Below are positions 7,780-16,848 of a DNA stretch of 40,927 nt, piece after piece (positions within the stretch are counted from its first letter, which is position 1; each line of letters begins with the position of its first letter). The stretch spans positions 1 through 40,927 of the forward strand of contig NZ_JWAJ01000148.1 of the NCBI RefSeq assembly GCF_001068775.1, written 5' to 3'. Source of the DNA: Streptococcus pseudopneumoniae (GTDB lineage: Bacteria; Bacillota; Bacilli; Lactobacillales; Streptococcaceae). The notes under the pieces are model-generated. The model saw only the letters and a list, made by a program, of their open reading frames with translations. It was not told the DNA's origin and did not search any database. Made by a program: the position numbers and the translations under genes.

Positions 7780-9180
7780 ATGGGAATCTTTGATTTTTTA
7801 AAAAAGACGGAAACTGCAGAGGCAACTGAAATAACTGAAGCACAGAATGAAAGAGAAGAATCTAAAAACAATGCATGTATTGGAGTTTTAGATTTGTTCC
7901 CAATGAAGGAAACGAATCAATTATTGATCGTTGGGAGTTTAGAAGGGACTCTCAAGGTTGGAGATCAGTTGCAGTTTTGCAATCCTGACCAAGGAATGGA
8001 CGCTCTTGGTACTGTAGAGGTTAAAAAACTTAGCAGTCAAAACAAAGATGCAGATAGTCTTACTGATGAAGTTCTCGCGCATCTAGTGGTTGATAGGCTT
8101 CCTTCTTTGGATAAATTGAAAAAAGGAAGTGTGCTCTTTAGTTCAGGTGTTGAGGAAGAGCAAAAATTATCAAGCTATTCAGATGCCCTTTATCGTGCTT
8201 TTGTAGCCATCCAAGAGGGTCAATTGACTAATGAAGACTATTTGTCAGCTAGCCTTGATGACAGTGTAGAGATTTTACGTCTCTTTTTATGGAAATGCCG
8301 TCAAAATCAGGAAACTGAAAGCGAAGAAAGCTATCAAGCCAACACTCGCAAGTTGGAACGTCTAGCGGAAATCGTCAAGGACAAGTTGTTAGTAGCAGAT
8401 TCTGTTTATGCAGTTTATTCGGAAAAAACAGGCGAACCTTACCTTTTCTCAACGACCTATGACAGAGGTGAGGAAGGTTATCTGTGTACTGATCCCATGA
8501 TTATGCTGTTGACACCATCTTGGTATCGCCAATTCAAGGAAACCATTGATAGTCGACCAAACTCAGTGGTAAAACTGATTGAAAATACGGAAGACAAAAC
8601 AGGGATTGAGAATTTCCTTGGGACAGCCTTTTACTTAAACGGTGCCATGGGAGCAATCTTTAATTCCAAGGAAGTCAGCGTCAGCGCTCCTGCCTTGGTT
8701 CAAAAACCAGATTTTTCTGATTTGCCAGAAATACAAGTGCCTGTCATGAATCCTGACCTGGTAAGATGGATGCTCCTGATGGGACAGATGGATCAACCGA
8801 CTACAGAAGAGCAAGAACTAGTTTATGGGCTTTACTACAAGTTCTTCTCTATGGCTATGCCTAAGGCAAAATTCTTGCTTCCATTAGATGCAGCATCAGG
8901 ATTCCCAGAGGATAATTCAGAAGGGAATTCCTTTGTTTTGGAAAAAGACGCTAACTTTAATATTCCCGTTAGAGAGGGAAAAGATGGACGAAATTCCGTC
9001 CCAGTATTTACTGATTGGAAACGTCTGAGAATGGTCTTTGATGAAAAGTGGAATGGCATGATTGAAGAAGCTGGAGGCATGATTGAAGGCTTTGACTATG
9101 CCATTAATCCAACGGAATACTATGAAGCGGGTGCCTATGTTAGCCTAACAGCTTTTAAAGAGATGCAAGAGCTCAGTTAG
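7780..9180 (+). CDS. Uncharacterised protein with SseB-like C-terminal domain
   Basis: A 466-residue acidic soluble protein whose function I do not recognise. Residues about 32-105 (GVLDLFPMKE..., GTLKVGDQLQF, LGTVEVKKL) look like the beta-barrel domain 2 of translation GTPases, without any GTPase domain. Residues about 360-460 (FLLPLDAAS, VPVFTDWKRLRMVF, GFDYAINP) resemble the SseB N-terminal domain family, found in many bacterial proteins of unknown role. The middle is mixed helical, with no signal peptide or membrane segment. It has its own promoter between rnmV and rsmA. The GAGG upstream of the ATG and the conserved-looking MGIFDFLKK start support the chosen start. Both domain calls are by eye and need profile searches. 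Confidence 0.75.
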   Translation: MGIFDFLKKTETAEATEITEAQNEREESKNNACIGVLDLFPMKETNQLLIVGSLEGTLKVGDQLQFCNPDQGMDALGTVEVKKLSSQNKDADSLTDEVLAHLVVDRLPSLDKLKKGSVLFSSGVEEEQKLSSYSDALYRAFVAIQEGQLTNEDYLSASLDDSVEILRLFLWKCRQNQETESEESYQANTRKLERLAEIVKDKLLVADSVYAVYSEKTGEPYLFSTTYDRGEEGYLCTDPMIMLLTPSWYRQFKETIDSRPNSVVKLIENTEDKTGIENFLGTAFYLNGAMGAIFNSKEVSVSAPALVQKPDFSDLPEIQVPVMNPDLVRWMLLMGQMDQPTTEEQELVYGLYYKFFSMAMPKAKFLLPLDAASGFPEDNSEGNSFVLEKDANFNIPVREGKDGRNSVPVFTDWKRLRMVFDEKWNGMIEEAGGMIEGFDYAINPTEYYEAGAYVSLTAFKEMQELS

Positions 9181-9229
9181 GAACTAGAAGGCAATTAGAG
9201 AGTTCTTTAATAATTAGAAAAGAGAATAA

Positions 9230-10102
9230 ATGAGAATTGCAGATTATAGCGTGACCAAGGCAGTGCTGGAGCGTCACGGTTTTACCTTTAAAAAGTCCTT
9301 CGGGCAAAATTTCTTGACCGATACCAATATCCTTCAAAAAATTGTGGATACGGCTGAGATTGATGACCAGGTTAATGTCATTGAGATCGGGCCGGGTATT
9401 GGTGCTTTGACTGAATTTTTAGCTGAGCGTGCAGCTCAAGTCATGGCTTTTGAGATTGACCACCGTTTGGTACCAATCCTAGTGGATACTTTACGTGGTT
9501 TTGACAATGTGACCGTAGTTAACGAAGATATTCTCAAGGTTGATTTGGCGCAACATATCCAGAATTTTAAAAATCCTGACCTGCCTATTAAGGTAGTAGC
9601 TAACTTACCTTACTACATCACGACCCCTATTCTCATGCACTTGATTGAAAGTGGGATTCCTTTTAGTGAGTTTGTCGTCATGATGCAGAAAGAAGTAGCA
9701 GATCGTATCTCTGCACAACCAAATACCAAGGCTTATGGTAGTTTGTCGATTGCAGTTCAGTATTACATGACGGCCAAGGTTGCCTTCATCGTGCCTCGTA
9801 CGGTCTTTGTACCAGCACCAAATGTGGACTCTGCTATTTTGAAAATGGTGCGCCGTCCAGAACCAGCTGTAGCAGTTGAAGACGAGAACTTTTTCTTTAA
9901 GGTTTCCAAGGCAAGTTTCACCCATCGCCGAAAGACCTTGTGGAACAATTTGACAGGTTACTTTGGCAAGACTGAAGAGGTCAAGGACAAGCTGACCAAG
10001 GCTTTGGACCAAGCAGGCTTGTCACCAAGTGTGCGTGGGGAAGCTCTCAGCTTGGAAGAGTTTGCCAGCCTAGCAGATGCACTTAAAGGGCAAGGACTCT
10101 AA
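9230..10102 (+). CDS. rsmA: 16S rRNA dimethyladenosine transferase
   Basis: A 290-residue SAM-dependent methyltransferase (RsmA/KsgA). It should dimethylate the two adjacent adenines near the 3' end of 16S rRNA (A1518 and A1519 in E. coli numbering) late in small-subunit assembly. Visible motifs are KKSFGQNFL, the SAM-binding [12 protein letters not shown], the acidic residue in FEIDHRL and the catalytic NLPYY. Length is typical. It begins the tight run to yhaM. rsgA starts 1 nt after its stop, so the two assembly factors are probably co-translated. Confidence 0.96.
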   Translation: MRIADYSVTKAVLERHGFTFKKSFGQNFLTDTNILQKIVDTAEIDDQVNVIEIGPGIGALTEFLAERAAQVMAFEIDHRLVPILVDTLRGFDNVTVVNEDILKVDLAQHIQNFKNPDLPIKVVANLPYYITTPILMHLIESGIPFSEFVVMMQKEVADRISAQPNTKAYGSLSIAVQYYMTAKVAFIVPRTVFVPAPNVDSAILKMVRRPEPAVAVEDENFFFKVSKASFTHRRKTLWNNLTGYFGKTEEVKDKLTKALDQAGLSPSVRGEALSLEEFASLADALKGQGL

Positions 10103-10103
10103 G

Positions 10104-10982
10104 ATGCGGGGACAAATCATTAAAGCCTTGGCAGGATTCTACTATGTGGAGAGTGAGGGTCAGGTTTATCAAACACGCGCGCGTGGGAATTTCCGTAAAA
10201 AAGGCCATACTCCCTACGTTGGAGACTGGGTAGATTTTTCTGCCGAGGAAAATTCAGAAGGCTATATCCTCAAGATTCATGAACGGAAAAACAGTCTGGT
10301 CCGTCCGCCTATTGTCAATATTGACCAAGCTGTAGTAATCATGTCTGTCAAGGAACCTGATTTTAATAGCAATTTGTTGGATCGTTTCTTGGTTCTCTTA
10401 GAACATAAGGGCATTCATCCTATCGTTTATATTTCTAAAATGGACCTCTTGTCAGATCGACTAGAACTGGATTGTTACGAGCAGACCTATCGTGCCATCG
10501 GCTACGACTTTGTGACTAGTAAGGAAGAGCTCTTGCCACTATTGACAAACAAGGTGACAGTCTTTATGGGGCAGACAGGTGTTGGGAAGTCAACTCTTCT
10601 CAATAAAATCGCACCAGACCTCAATCTTGAAACAGGAGAAATTTCAGACAGTCTGGGTCGCGGGCGCCACACTACTCGAGCGGTTAGTTTTTATAATCTC
10701 AATGGAGGTAAAATCGCAGATACACCGGGCTTTTCATCCTTGGACTATGAAGTATCAACGGCGGAAGACCTCAATCAGGCCTTCCCAGAGATTGCTAGTG
10801 TCAGCCGAAACTGCAAATTCCGCACTTGTACCCATACCCATGAGCCGTCCTGTGCAGTGAAACCAGCAGTTGAAGAAGGTACTATTGCGCCCTTCCGTTT
10901 TGAAAATTATCTGCAATTCCTCAGTGAGATTGAGAATCGCAGAGAAACCTATAAAAAAGTCAGCAAAAAAATTCCAAAATAA
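10104..10982 (+). CDS. rsgA: Ribosome small-subunit GTPase A
   Basis: A 292-residue circularly permuted GTPase that helps mature the 30S subunit and checks its decoding site. An N-terminal OB fold ([15 protein letters not shown]...) precedes the permuted G domain, with GQTGVGKST (P-loop), DTPGFSSLD (G3) and the earlier SKMDLL (NKxD-type G4). A C-terminal zinc site is formed by [14 protein letters not shown]. The ATG at 10104 follows the rsmA stop immediately and begins the expected OB fold. Upstream in-frame codons inside rsmA have no support. Confidence 0.96.
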   Translation: MRGQIIKALAGFYYVESEGQVYQTRARGNFRKKGHTPYVGDWVDFSAEENSEGYILKIHERKNSLVRPPIVNIDQAVVIMSVKEPDFNSNLLDRFLVLLEHKGIHPIVYISKMDLLSDRLELDCYEQTYRAIGYDFVTSKEELLPLLTNKVTVFMGQTGVGKSTLLNKIAPDLNLETGEISDSLGRGRHTTRAVSFYNLNGGKIADTPGFSSLDYEVSTAEDLNQAFPEIASVSRNCKFRTCTHTHEPSCAVKPAVEEGTIAPFRFENYLQFLSEIENRRETYKKVSKKIPK

Positions 10983-10992
10983 GGAGAAACCT

Positions 10993-11649
10993 ATGTCTCA
11001 ATACAAGATTGCTCCGTCAATTCTGGCAGCAGATTATGCCAACTTTGAACGTGAAATTAAACGCCTAGAAGCAACTGGGGCAGAATACGCCCATATCGAT
11101 ATCATGGATGGTCACTTTGTACCACAAATCAGCTTTGGTGCAGGTGTGGTCGAAAGCCTTCGCCCCCATAGCAAGATGGTTTTTGATTGCCACTTGATGG
11201 TCTCTAATCCTGAACACCATCTAGAAGATTTTGCGCGTGCAGGGGCAGATATCATCAGCATTCACGTAGAGGCAACACCTCATATCCATGGCGCTCTTCA
11301 AAAGATTCGTTCTCTAGGTGTCAAACCATCGGTTGTTATCAATCCTGGAACGCCTGCTGAGGCTATCAAGCACGTGCTTCACTTAGTTGATCAAGTCTTG
11401 GTCATGACGGTTAACCCTGGATTTGGTGGACAAGCCTTTCTGCCAGAAACCATGGATAAGATTCGTGAGTTGGTGGCACTTCGTGAGGAGAAGGGCTTGA
11501 ACTTTGAGATCGAAGTGGATGGTGGGATTGATGATAAAACTATTGCTCAAGCCAAAGAAGCTGGTGCAACAGTTTTTGTAGCAGGGTCTTATGTCTTTAA
11601 GGGAGATGTCAATGAACGAGTGCAAGCTCTCCGAAAACAACTGGACTAA
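10993..11649 (+). CDS. rpe: Ribulose-phosphate 3-epimerase
   Basis: A 218-residue TIM-barrel enzyme that interconverts ribulose 5-phosphate and xylulose 5-phosphate in the pentose phosphate pathway. Metal and catalytic motifs are seen at PSILAADY, HIDIMDGHFVP, DCHLMV, MTVNPGFGGQ and EVDGGI. AAGGAG at 10981-10986 overlaps the rsgA stop and places the start at MSQYKIAPS. The preceding in-frame stretch belongs to rsgA sequence in another frame. Confidence 0.96.
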   Translation: MSQYKIAPSILAADYANFEREIKRLEATGAEYAHIDIMDGHFVPQISFGAGVVESLRPHSKMVFDCHLMVSNPEHHLEDFARAGADIISIHVEATPHIHGALQKIRSLGVKPSVVINPGTPAEAIKHVLHLVDQVLVMTVNPGFGGQAFLPETMDKIRELVALREEKGLNFEIEVDGGIDDKTIAQAKEAGATVFVAGSYVFKGDVNERVQALRKQLD

Positions 11650-12274
11650 AGTTGCAGTTTTTGCTGGTGGAGACCGTGGACATTATAGGATAGATTTTGA
11701 TTGCTTTGTCGGTGTGGACCGTGGCTCACTCTGGGTACTGGAGGAAAAACTTCCTCTTACTATAGCCGTTGGGGATTTTGATTCTGTGACTATGGAAGAG
11801 CGTCAGTTGATTCAAAAACGTGCGCGACACTTTGTCCAAGCCCAGCCAGAAAAAGATGATACGGATCTGGAACTAGCACTGTTAACGGTTTTTGAAAAAG
11901 ATCCTCAAGCTCGAGTGACCATTTTTGGCGCCCTAGGTGGTCGCATTGACCATATGCTGGCCAATGTCTTTCTGCCTAGCAATCCTAAATTGGCGCCCTA
12001 TATGCGTCAAATAGAGATTGAGGATGGGCAAAATTTGATTAGCTATTGCCCAGAAGGGACCAGTCAACTTGAACCACGTTTGGACTATGATTATCTGGCC
12101 TTTATGCCTGTGAGGGACAGTCAGTTAACCATTATCGGAGCCAAGTACGAATTGACTGAAGAGAATTTTTTCTTTAAGAAAGTTTACGCTTCTAACGAAT
12201 ATATAGATAGGGAAGTTTCGGTGACTTGCCCAGATGGCTATGTGGTTGTCTTGCATAGCAAAGACAGGAGGTAG
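11612..12274 (+). CDS. thiN: Thiamine pyrophosphokinase
   Basis: A 220-residue enzyme that transfers pyrophosphate from ATP to thiamine, giving thiamine diphosphate. Family motifs are VGVDRGSLWVLE, AVGDFDSVT, KDDTDLELAL and GALGGRIDHMLANV. The start chosen here overlaps the last 38 nt of rpe and has AAGGGAG upstream. A slightly longer start at 11591 is possible. The conserved fold begins only at KVAVFAGGDRG. The cofactor product serves transketolase, which uses the Rpe product, so the rpe-thiN pairing makes metabolic sense (inference). Confidence 0.93.
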   Translation: MNECKLSENNWTKVAVFAGGDRGHYRIDFDCFVGVDRGSLWVLEEKLPLTIAVGDFDSVTMEERQLIQKRARHFVQAQPEKDDTDLELALLTVFEKDPQARVTIFGALGGRIDHMLANVFLPSNPKLAPYMRQIEIEDGQNLISYCPEGTSQLEPRLDYDYLAFMPVRDSQLTIIGAKYELTEENFFFKKVYASNEYIDREVSVTCPDGYVVVLHSKDRR

Positions 12275-12275
12275 G

Positions 12276-13532
12276 ATGGAAAGTTTACTTGTTGTTTTAT
12301 TAGTTGCTAATCTAGCCGGCCTCTTTCTTATTTGGCAAAGGCAGGATAAGCAGGAGAAACACCTAAGTAAGAGTTTGGAAGATCAGGCAGATCATTTATC
12401 AGACCAGTTAGATTATCGCTTTGAGCAAGCCAGACAAGCAAGCCAGCTGAACCAAAAAAATCTAGAAGTGGCTGTTAGTGATCGTTTGCAGGAGGTGCGG
12501 ATCGAATTGCACCAAGGTCTGACTCAGGTTCGACAGGAGATGAATGAAAACCTCCTCCAAACCAGAGATAAGACTGACCAACGACTACAGGCCTTGCAGG
12601 AGTCAAATGAGCAACGTTTAGAGCAGATGCGCCAAACGGTTGAGGAAAAGCTAGAAAAGACCTTGCAGACACGCTTGCAAGCGTCTTTCGAGACAGTTTC
12701 CAAGCAACTGGAATCTGTCAATCGTGGTCTAGGTGAAATGCAGACGGTCGCCCGTGATGTCGGTGCCCTAAATAAAGTCCTTTCTGGAACTAAAACGCGA
12801 GGAATTCTAGGAGAATTACAACTGGGGCAGATTATCGAAGATATCATGACACCTGCCCAGTATGAACGAGAATTTGCAACTGTTGAAAACTCCAGTGAAC
12901 GTGTGGAATACGCTATTAAGTTGCCTGGGCAAGGAGACCAAGAATATGTCTACCTACCGATTGACTCCAAGTTTCCATTGGCGGATTATTACCGTCTGGA
13001 AGAAGCCTATGAAGCAGGTGACAAGGAGGAAATTGAGCGTTGTCGTAAGTCTCTCCTAGCAAGCGTCAAGCGTTTTGCCAAGGATATCAAGAGTAAGTAC
13101 CTGGCGCCGCCTCGGACAACCAATTTTGGAGTTTTGTTTGTACCGACAGAAGGTCTCTACTCAGAAATTGTTCGCAATCCAATTTTCTTTGATGATTTGA
13201 GACGGGAGGAACAGATTATTGTTGCAGGTCCAAGTACCTTGTCGGCTCTTCTTAACTCCTTATCAGTTGGCTTCAAAACTCTTAATATCCAAAAGAGTGC
13301 TGATCATATCAGTAAAACCCTAGCTAGTGTCAAAACAGAATTTGGCAAGTTTGGAGGTATTTTGGTCAAGGCACAAAAACATCTCCAACATGCCTCTGGC
13401 AATATTGATGATTTATTAAACCGTCGTACTACAGCTATCGAGCGAACGCTTCGTCGCATTGAGTTATCAGAAGGTGAGCCTGCGCTTGATTTGCTCCAAT
13501 TCCAAGAAGATGAGGAAGAATATGAAGATTAG
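12276..13532 (+). CDS. rmuC: RmuC-family DNA recombination protein
   Basis: A 418-residue protein with one N-terminal membrane segment (LLVVLLVANLAGLFLIW), then a glutamine-rich coiled coil from about residue 25 to 150, then the RmuC domain (GILGELQLGQIIEDIM, YLPIDSKFPLADYYRL, YLAPPRTTNFGVLFVPTEGLY). RmuC limits recombination at inverted repeats in E. coli and is predicted to be nuclease-like. An AGGAGG site precedes the ATG, which follows the thiN stop by 1 nt. The C-terminus is acidic and overlaps yhaM by 11 nt. Confidence 0.93.
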   Translation: MESLLVVLLVANLAGLFLIWQRQDKQEKHLSKSLEDQADHLSDQLDYRFEQARQASQLNQKNLEVAVSDRLQEVRIELHQGLTQVRQEMNENLLQTRDKTDQRLQALQESNEQRLEQMRQTVEEKLEKTLQTRLQASFETVSKQLESVNRGLGEMQTVARDVGALNKVLSGTKTRGILGELQLGQIIEDIMTPAQYEREFATVENSSERVEYAIKLPGQGDQEYVYLPIDSKFPLADYYRLEEAYEAGDKEEIERCRKSLLASVKRFAKDIKSKYLAPPRTTNFGVLFVPTEGLYSEIVRNPIFFDDLRREEQIIVAGPSTLSALLNSLSVGFKTLNIQKSADHISKTLASVKTEFGKFGGILVKAQKHLQHASGNIDDLLNRRTTAIERTLRRIELSEGEPALDLLQFQEDEEEYED

Positions 13533-14463
13533 TCACATGAAGAAAGATGAGCTTTTTGAAGGCTTTTACCTGATCAAGTCAGCTGACCTGAGACAGACAC
13601 GTGCTGGGAAAAACTACCTAGCCTTCACCTTCCAAGATGATAGTGGAGAAATCGAAGGGAAGCTCTGGGATGCTCAACCCCACAATGTTGAAACCTTTAC
13701 AGCAGGGAAAGTAGTCCATATGCAAGGTCGTCGTGAAGTGTACAACAATACGCCTCAGGTTAATCAAATCACCCTTCGCTTACCACAACCTGGCGAACCA
13801 AATGACCCAGCGGACTTCAAGGTTAAATCTCCAGTAGATGCCAAAGAGATTCGTGAGTATATGGCGCAGATGATTTTTAAAATTGAAAATCCAATTTGGC
13901 AGCGAATTGTTCGAAATCTCTACACCAAGTATGACAAGGAATTCTACTCCTATCCAGCTGCTAAGACCAACCATCATGCTTTTGAGACAGGTCTTGCTTA
14001 CCATACTGCTACTATGGTTCGTTTGGCAGAAGCGATAGCAGATATTTATCCTCAGCTCAATAAAAGTTTACTTTATGCAGGAATCATGCTCCATGATTTA
14101 GCCAAGGTAATCGAGTTGACGGGACCCGACCAGACAGAGTACACAGTAAGAGGAAACCTTATTGGTCATATTGCTTTGATTGATAGTGAGATTACCAAAG
14201 CAGTAATGGAGCTTGGCATTGATGATACTAGAGAAGAGGTTGTCCTTCTTCGCCATGTCATTCTCAGTCACCATGGTCTCCTTGAGTACGGTAGCCCTGT
14301 TCGTCCACGAATTATGGAAGCAGAAATTATTCATATGATTGACAATTTGGATGCCAGTATGATGATGATGACAACAGCTCTGGCTCTTGTTGATGATGGA
14401 GAAATGACTAATAAAGTATTTGCTATGGACAATCGTTCCTTCTACAAGCCAAAATTAGACTAG
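13522..14463 (+). CDS. yhaM: 3'-5' exoribonuclease YhaM / Cbf1 family
   Basis: A 313-residue protein with an N-terminal OB fold (residues about 15-100, IEGKLWDAQPHNVETF) and a C-terminal HD hydrolase domain (HHAFETGLAYHTATM, GIMLHDLAKV, LRHVILSHHG). Length matches Bacillus YhaM (314 residues), a 3'-5' exoribonuclease. The pneumococcal relative has been named cmp-binding factor 1. The start at 13522 lies inside the end of rmuC with GAGGAAG ahead of it, so coupling with rmuC is likely. A strong terminator follows and closes the cluster. Confidence 0.93.
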   Translation: MKISHMKKDELFEGFYLIKSADLRQTRAGKNYLAFTFQDDSGEIEGKLWDAQPHNVETFTAGKVVHMQGRREVYNNTPQVNQITLRLPQPGEPNDPADFKVKSPVDAKEIREYMAQMIFKIENPIWQRIVRNLYTKYDKEFYSYPAAKTNHHAFETGLAYHTATMVRLAEAIADIYPQLNKSLLYAGIMLHDLAKVIELTGPDQTEYTVRGNLIGHIALIDSEITKAVMELGIDDTREEVVLLRHVILSHHGLLEYGSPVRPRIMEAEIIHMIDNLDASMMMMTTALALVDDGEMTNKVFAMDNRSFYKPKLD

Positions 14464-14476
14464 AAACTAAAAAAAT

Positions 14477-14509
14477 GAACTTTATTTAGACAATAAAGTT
14501 CGTTTTTTT
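14477..14509 (+). terminator. Terminator of the rsmA-yhaM cluster
   Basis: GAACTTTATT (14477-14486) is perfectly complementary to AATAAAGTTC (14492-14501) and is followed by G and seven T. Confidence 0.93.
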
Positions 14510-14518
14510 GCTTTAGTG

Positions 14519-14527
14519 TGATATAAT
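14519..14527 (+). promoter_or_regulatory. Extended -10 promoter for purR
   Basis: TGATATAAT with the TG extension lies 37 nt before purR. The leader has no strong Shine-Dalgarno sequence, the nearest being a weak AAGAA stretch. Confidence 0.7.
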
Positions 14528-14564
14528 GAAGAAAGATTAAATAAAAAAGAATGGTAAATATATA

Positions 14565-15389
14565 ATGAAATTAAGAAGAAGTGATCGGATGGTTGTCATT
14601 TCCAATTACTTGATTAACAATCCATACAAATTAACCAGTCTCAACACCTTTGCGGAAAAGTATGAATCTGCCAAATCGTCTATTTCTGAAGACATTGTCA
14701 TCATTAAACGGGCCTTCGAAGAAATTGAAATCGGGCATATTCAAACGGTGACAGGTGCTGGTGGTGGTGTTATTTTTACACCATCAATATCTGACCTCGA
14801 GTCTAAAACGATTATCGAAGAGCTTCGTGATAAACTTTCAGAGAGTGACCGCATTCTGCCAGGTGGCTACATTTATTTATCTGACCTATTGAGCACTCCA
14901 GCTATTTTGAAAAATATCGGTCGCATTATTGCTAAGAGCTTTATGGATCAGAAGATTGATGCCGTTATGACTGTTGCGACCAAAGGGGTTCCGCTTGCGA
15001 ATGCGGTAGCAAATGTCCTCAACGTACCATTTGTCATTGTCCGTCGCGACTTGAAAATCACTGAAGGTTCAACTGTTAGTGTCAACTATGTTTCAGGTTC
15101 TAGTGACCGTATCGAAAAGATGTTCCTTTCAAAACGTAGCCTCAAAGCAGGAAGTCGTGTCTTGATCGTCGATGACTTCTTGAAGGGTGGAGGAACCATT
15201 AACGGGATGATTAGCCTCTTGTCTGAGTTTGATTCAGAGTTGGCTGGAGTAGCCGTCTTTGCTGATAATGCACAGGAAGACCGTGAACAACAGTTCGACT
15301 ACAAGTCACTCTTGAGAGTCACGAACATTGATGTGAAGAACCAACAAATTGCTGTTGAAGTTGGAAATATATTCGATACAGAAAAATAA
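14565..15389 (+). CDS. purR: Pur operon repressor
   Basis: A 274-residue PurR of the Gram-positive type. The N-terminal winged helix (MKLRRSDRMVVISNYLINNP...) binds DNA. The C-terminal part is a phosphoribosyltransferase-like fold carrying the PRPP loop VLIVDDFLKGGGT. In Bacillus and lactic acid bacteria this family controls purine synthesis genes and senses PRPP. No PurBox (consensus CGAA core) was recognised in its own leader. It is a separate unit between two terminators. Confidence 0.95.
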   Translation: MKLRRSDRMVVISNYLINNPYKLTSLNTFAEKYESAKSSISEDIVIIKRAFEEIEIGHIQTVTGAGGGVIFTPSISDLESKTIIEELRDKLSESDRILPGGYIYLSDLLSTPAILKNIGRIIAKSFMDQKIDAVMTVATKGVPLANAVANVLNVPFVIVRRDLKITEGSTVSVNYVSGSSDRIEKMFLSKRSLKAGSRVLIVDDFLKGGGTINGMISLLSEFDSELAGVAVFADNAQEDREQQFDYKSLLRVTNIDVKNQQIAVEVGNIFDTEK

Positions 15390-15406
15390 GAATTGACTTG
15401 AAATAC

Positions 15407-15438
15407 AAAGGTTGGAACTTTCGTCCCAGCCTTTCTTT
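15407..15438 (+). terminator. Terminator of purR
   Basis: AAAGGTTGG (15407-15415) pairs with CCAGCCTTT (15426-15434) with one G-U pair, followed by CTTT. The T-run is short, so some read-through into lysA is possible. Confidence 0.7.
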
Positions 15439-15461
15439 GATAATGAATATGAAGGAGTCCT

Positions 15462-16715
15462 ATGAAAACACCATTTATTAAACGTGAAGCCTTAGAAAAG
15501 ATTGTTGGGGAGTTTCCAACCCCTTTTCATCTCTACGATGAAAAAGGGATTCGCGAGAAAGCACGAGCAGTAAATAAAGCCTTTTCTTGGAATAAGGGCT
15601 TTAAAGAATACTTCGCAGTTAAGGCAACGCCAACTCCAGCCATCTTGAAAATCTTACAAGAAGAAGGATGTGGAGTGGATTGTTCTAGTTATGTTGAACT
15701 TTTGATGAGTCACAGGCTTGGGTTTTCAGGGGCGGATATGATGTTCTCATCTAACAACACCCCAGATCGAGAATATGCCTATGCCCGTGAATTAAGTGCG
15801 ACGATTAATTTGGATGCCTTTGAAGATATCGAGCATTTGGAACGTGCAGCAGGCATCCCAGAAATCATCTCTTGCCGTTACAATCCTGGTGGAGTATTTG
15901 AACTGGGTACGGATATTATGGATAATCCTGGTGAAGCTAAGTTCGGGATGACTAAGGAACAGCTTTTTGAAGCCTTTGCCATCTTGAAAGAAAAGGGAGC
16001 TAAAACCTTTGGGATTCATTCCTTCCTAGCTTCCAATACAGTGACCCATCTCTACTATCCAGAATTAGCACGTCAGCTTTTTGAATTGGCAGTAGAAATC
16101 AAGAAAAAGTTAGGAATTTCGCTGGACTTCATCAATCTTTCTGGAGGAATCGGAGTCAACTATCGTCCAGATCAGGAGCCAAATGATATCGCTGTAATTG
16201 GTGAGGGAGTTCGTCAGGTTTATGAGGAAGTCCTCACACCAGCAGGTCTTGGTCAAGTTAAGATTTTTACAGAGTTAGGACGCTTTATGTTGGCACCTCA
16301 TGGAATTCTAGTGACTAAAGTAACCCATAAAAAGAAAACCTACCGAACTTATCTTGGAGTAGATGCCTCAGCTGTCAACCTGATGAGACCGGCTATGTAT
16401 GGAGCCTATCACCACATCACCAATATGATGCATCCTGATGGTCAGACTGAAATCGTTGATGTTGTTGGTTCTCTCTGTGAAAATAACGATAAGTTTGCAG
16501 TTAATCGTGATCTACCTCAAACAGAAATTGGTGATTTGTTAGTCATTCATGATACAGGTGCGCATGGCTTCTCTATGGGTTACCAGTACAATGCCAAGCT
16601 TCGTTCGGCAGAAATTCTATATACAGAGGATGGTGGAGCACGCTTGATCCGCCGAGCCGAGCGACCAGAGGACTATTTTGCGACTCTCTATGGCTTTGAT
16701 TTTGACAAGGATTAA
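15462..16715 (+). CDS. lysA: Diaminopimelate decarboxylase
   Basis: A 417-residue PLP enzyme of the alanine racemase-like (fold III) decarboxylase family. PLP should be bound by Lys54 in EYFAVKATPTP. Other family features are GVDCSSYVEL, SGGIGVNY, ELGRFMLAPHG, SLCENNDKF and DTGAHGFSMGYQYN near the end. It should convert meso-diaminopimelate to L-lysine, which streptococci place in the peptidoglycan stem. Carboxynorspermidine decarboxylase is a related alternative, but the flanking purR and pflA genes match the pneumococcal lysA locus as I remember it. GAAGGAG lies just before the ATG. Confidence 0.85.
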   Translation: MKTPFIKREALEKIVGEFPTPFHLYDEKGIREKARAVNKAFSWNKGFKEYFAVKATPTPAILKILQEEGCGVDCSSYVELLMSHRLGFSGADMMFSSNNTPDREYAYARELSATINLDAFEDIEHLERAAGIPEIISCRYNPGGVFELGTDIMDNPGEAKFGMTKEQLFEAFAILKEKGAKTFGIHSFLASNTVTHLYYPELARQLFELAVEIKKKLGISLDFINLSGGIGVNYRPDQEPNDIAVIGEGVRQVYEEVLTPAGLGQVKIFTELGRFMLAPHGILVTKVTHKKKTYRTYLGVDASAVNLMRPAMYGAYHHITNMMHPDGQTEIVDVVGSLCENNDKFAVNRDLPQTEIGDLLVIHDTGAHGFSMGYQYNAKLRSAEILYTEDGGARLIRRAERPEDYFATLYGFDFDKD

Positions 16716-16752
16716 TAAATATTTTGAAAATCATGAAAGTTGAAAGTGAAAA

Positions 16753-16797
16753 ACAGATTGTTTTCTAAAAAATAGGCAAAATCTGTGGTTTTTCTTT
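16753..16797 (+). terminator. Possible weak terminator of lysA
   Basis: ACAGATT (16753-16759) pairs with AATCTGT (16780-16786), a 20-nt loop, followed by GGTTTTTC. The large loop makes this uncertain. Confidence 0.45.
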
Positions 16798-16804
16798 TCA
16801 GTCA

Positions 16805-16832
16805 TGGTATAATAAAGACTATAAAACGTTTT
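16805..16832 (+). promoter_or_regulatory. Extended -10 promoter of pflA with downstream palindrome
   Basis: TGGTATAAT (16805-16813) is an extended -10 box. The perfect palindrome AAAACGTTTT (16823-16832) falls about at +4 to +13 of the predicted transcript. With the following CA it resembles half of a CcpA cre site, but the TG at the other end is missing, so the match is partial. Confidence 0.6.
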
Positions 16833-16848
16833 CAAGGAAGGTAACGAT

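Noticed and set aside
9605-10012. 135-codon open frame antisense to rsmA
   Set aside because: Composition and motifs fit rsmA on the plus strand; the antisense frame has no ribosome-binding site or family match.
15462-16715. Carboxynorspermidine decarboxylase for the lysA call
   Set aside because: No other polyamine genes are present, and the purR-lysA-pflA order fits a streptococcal lysA; kept only as an alternative.
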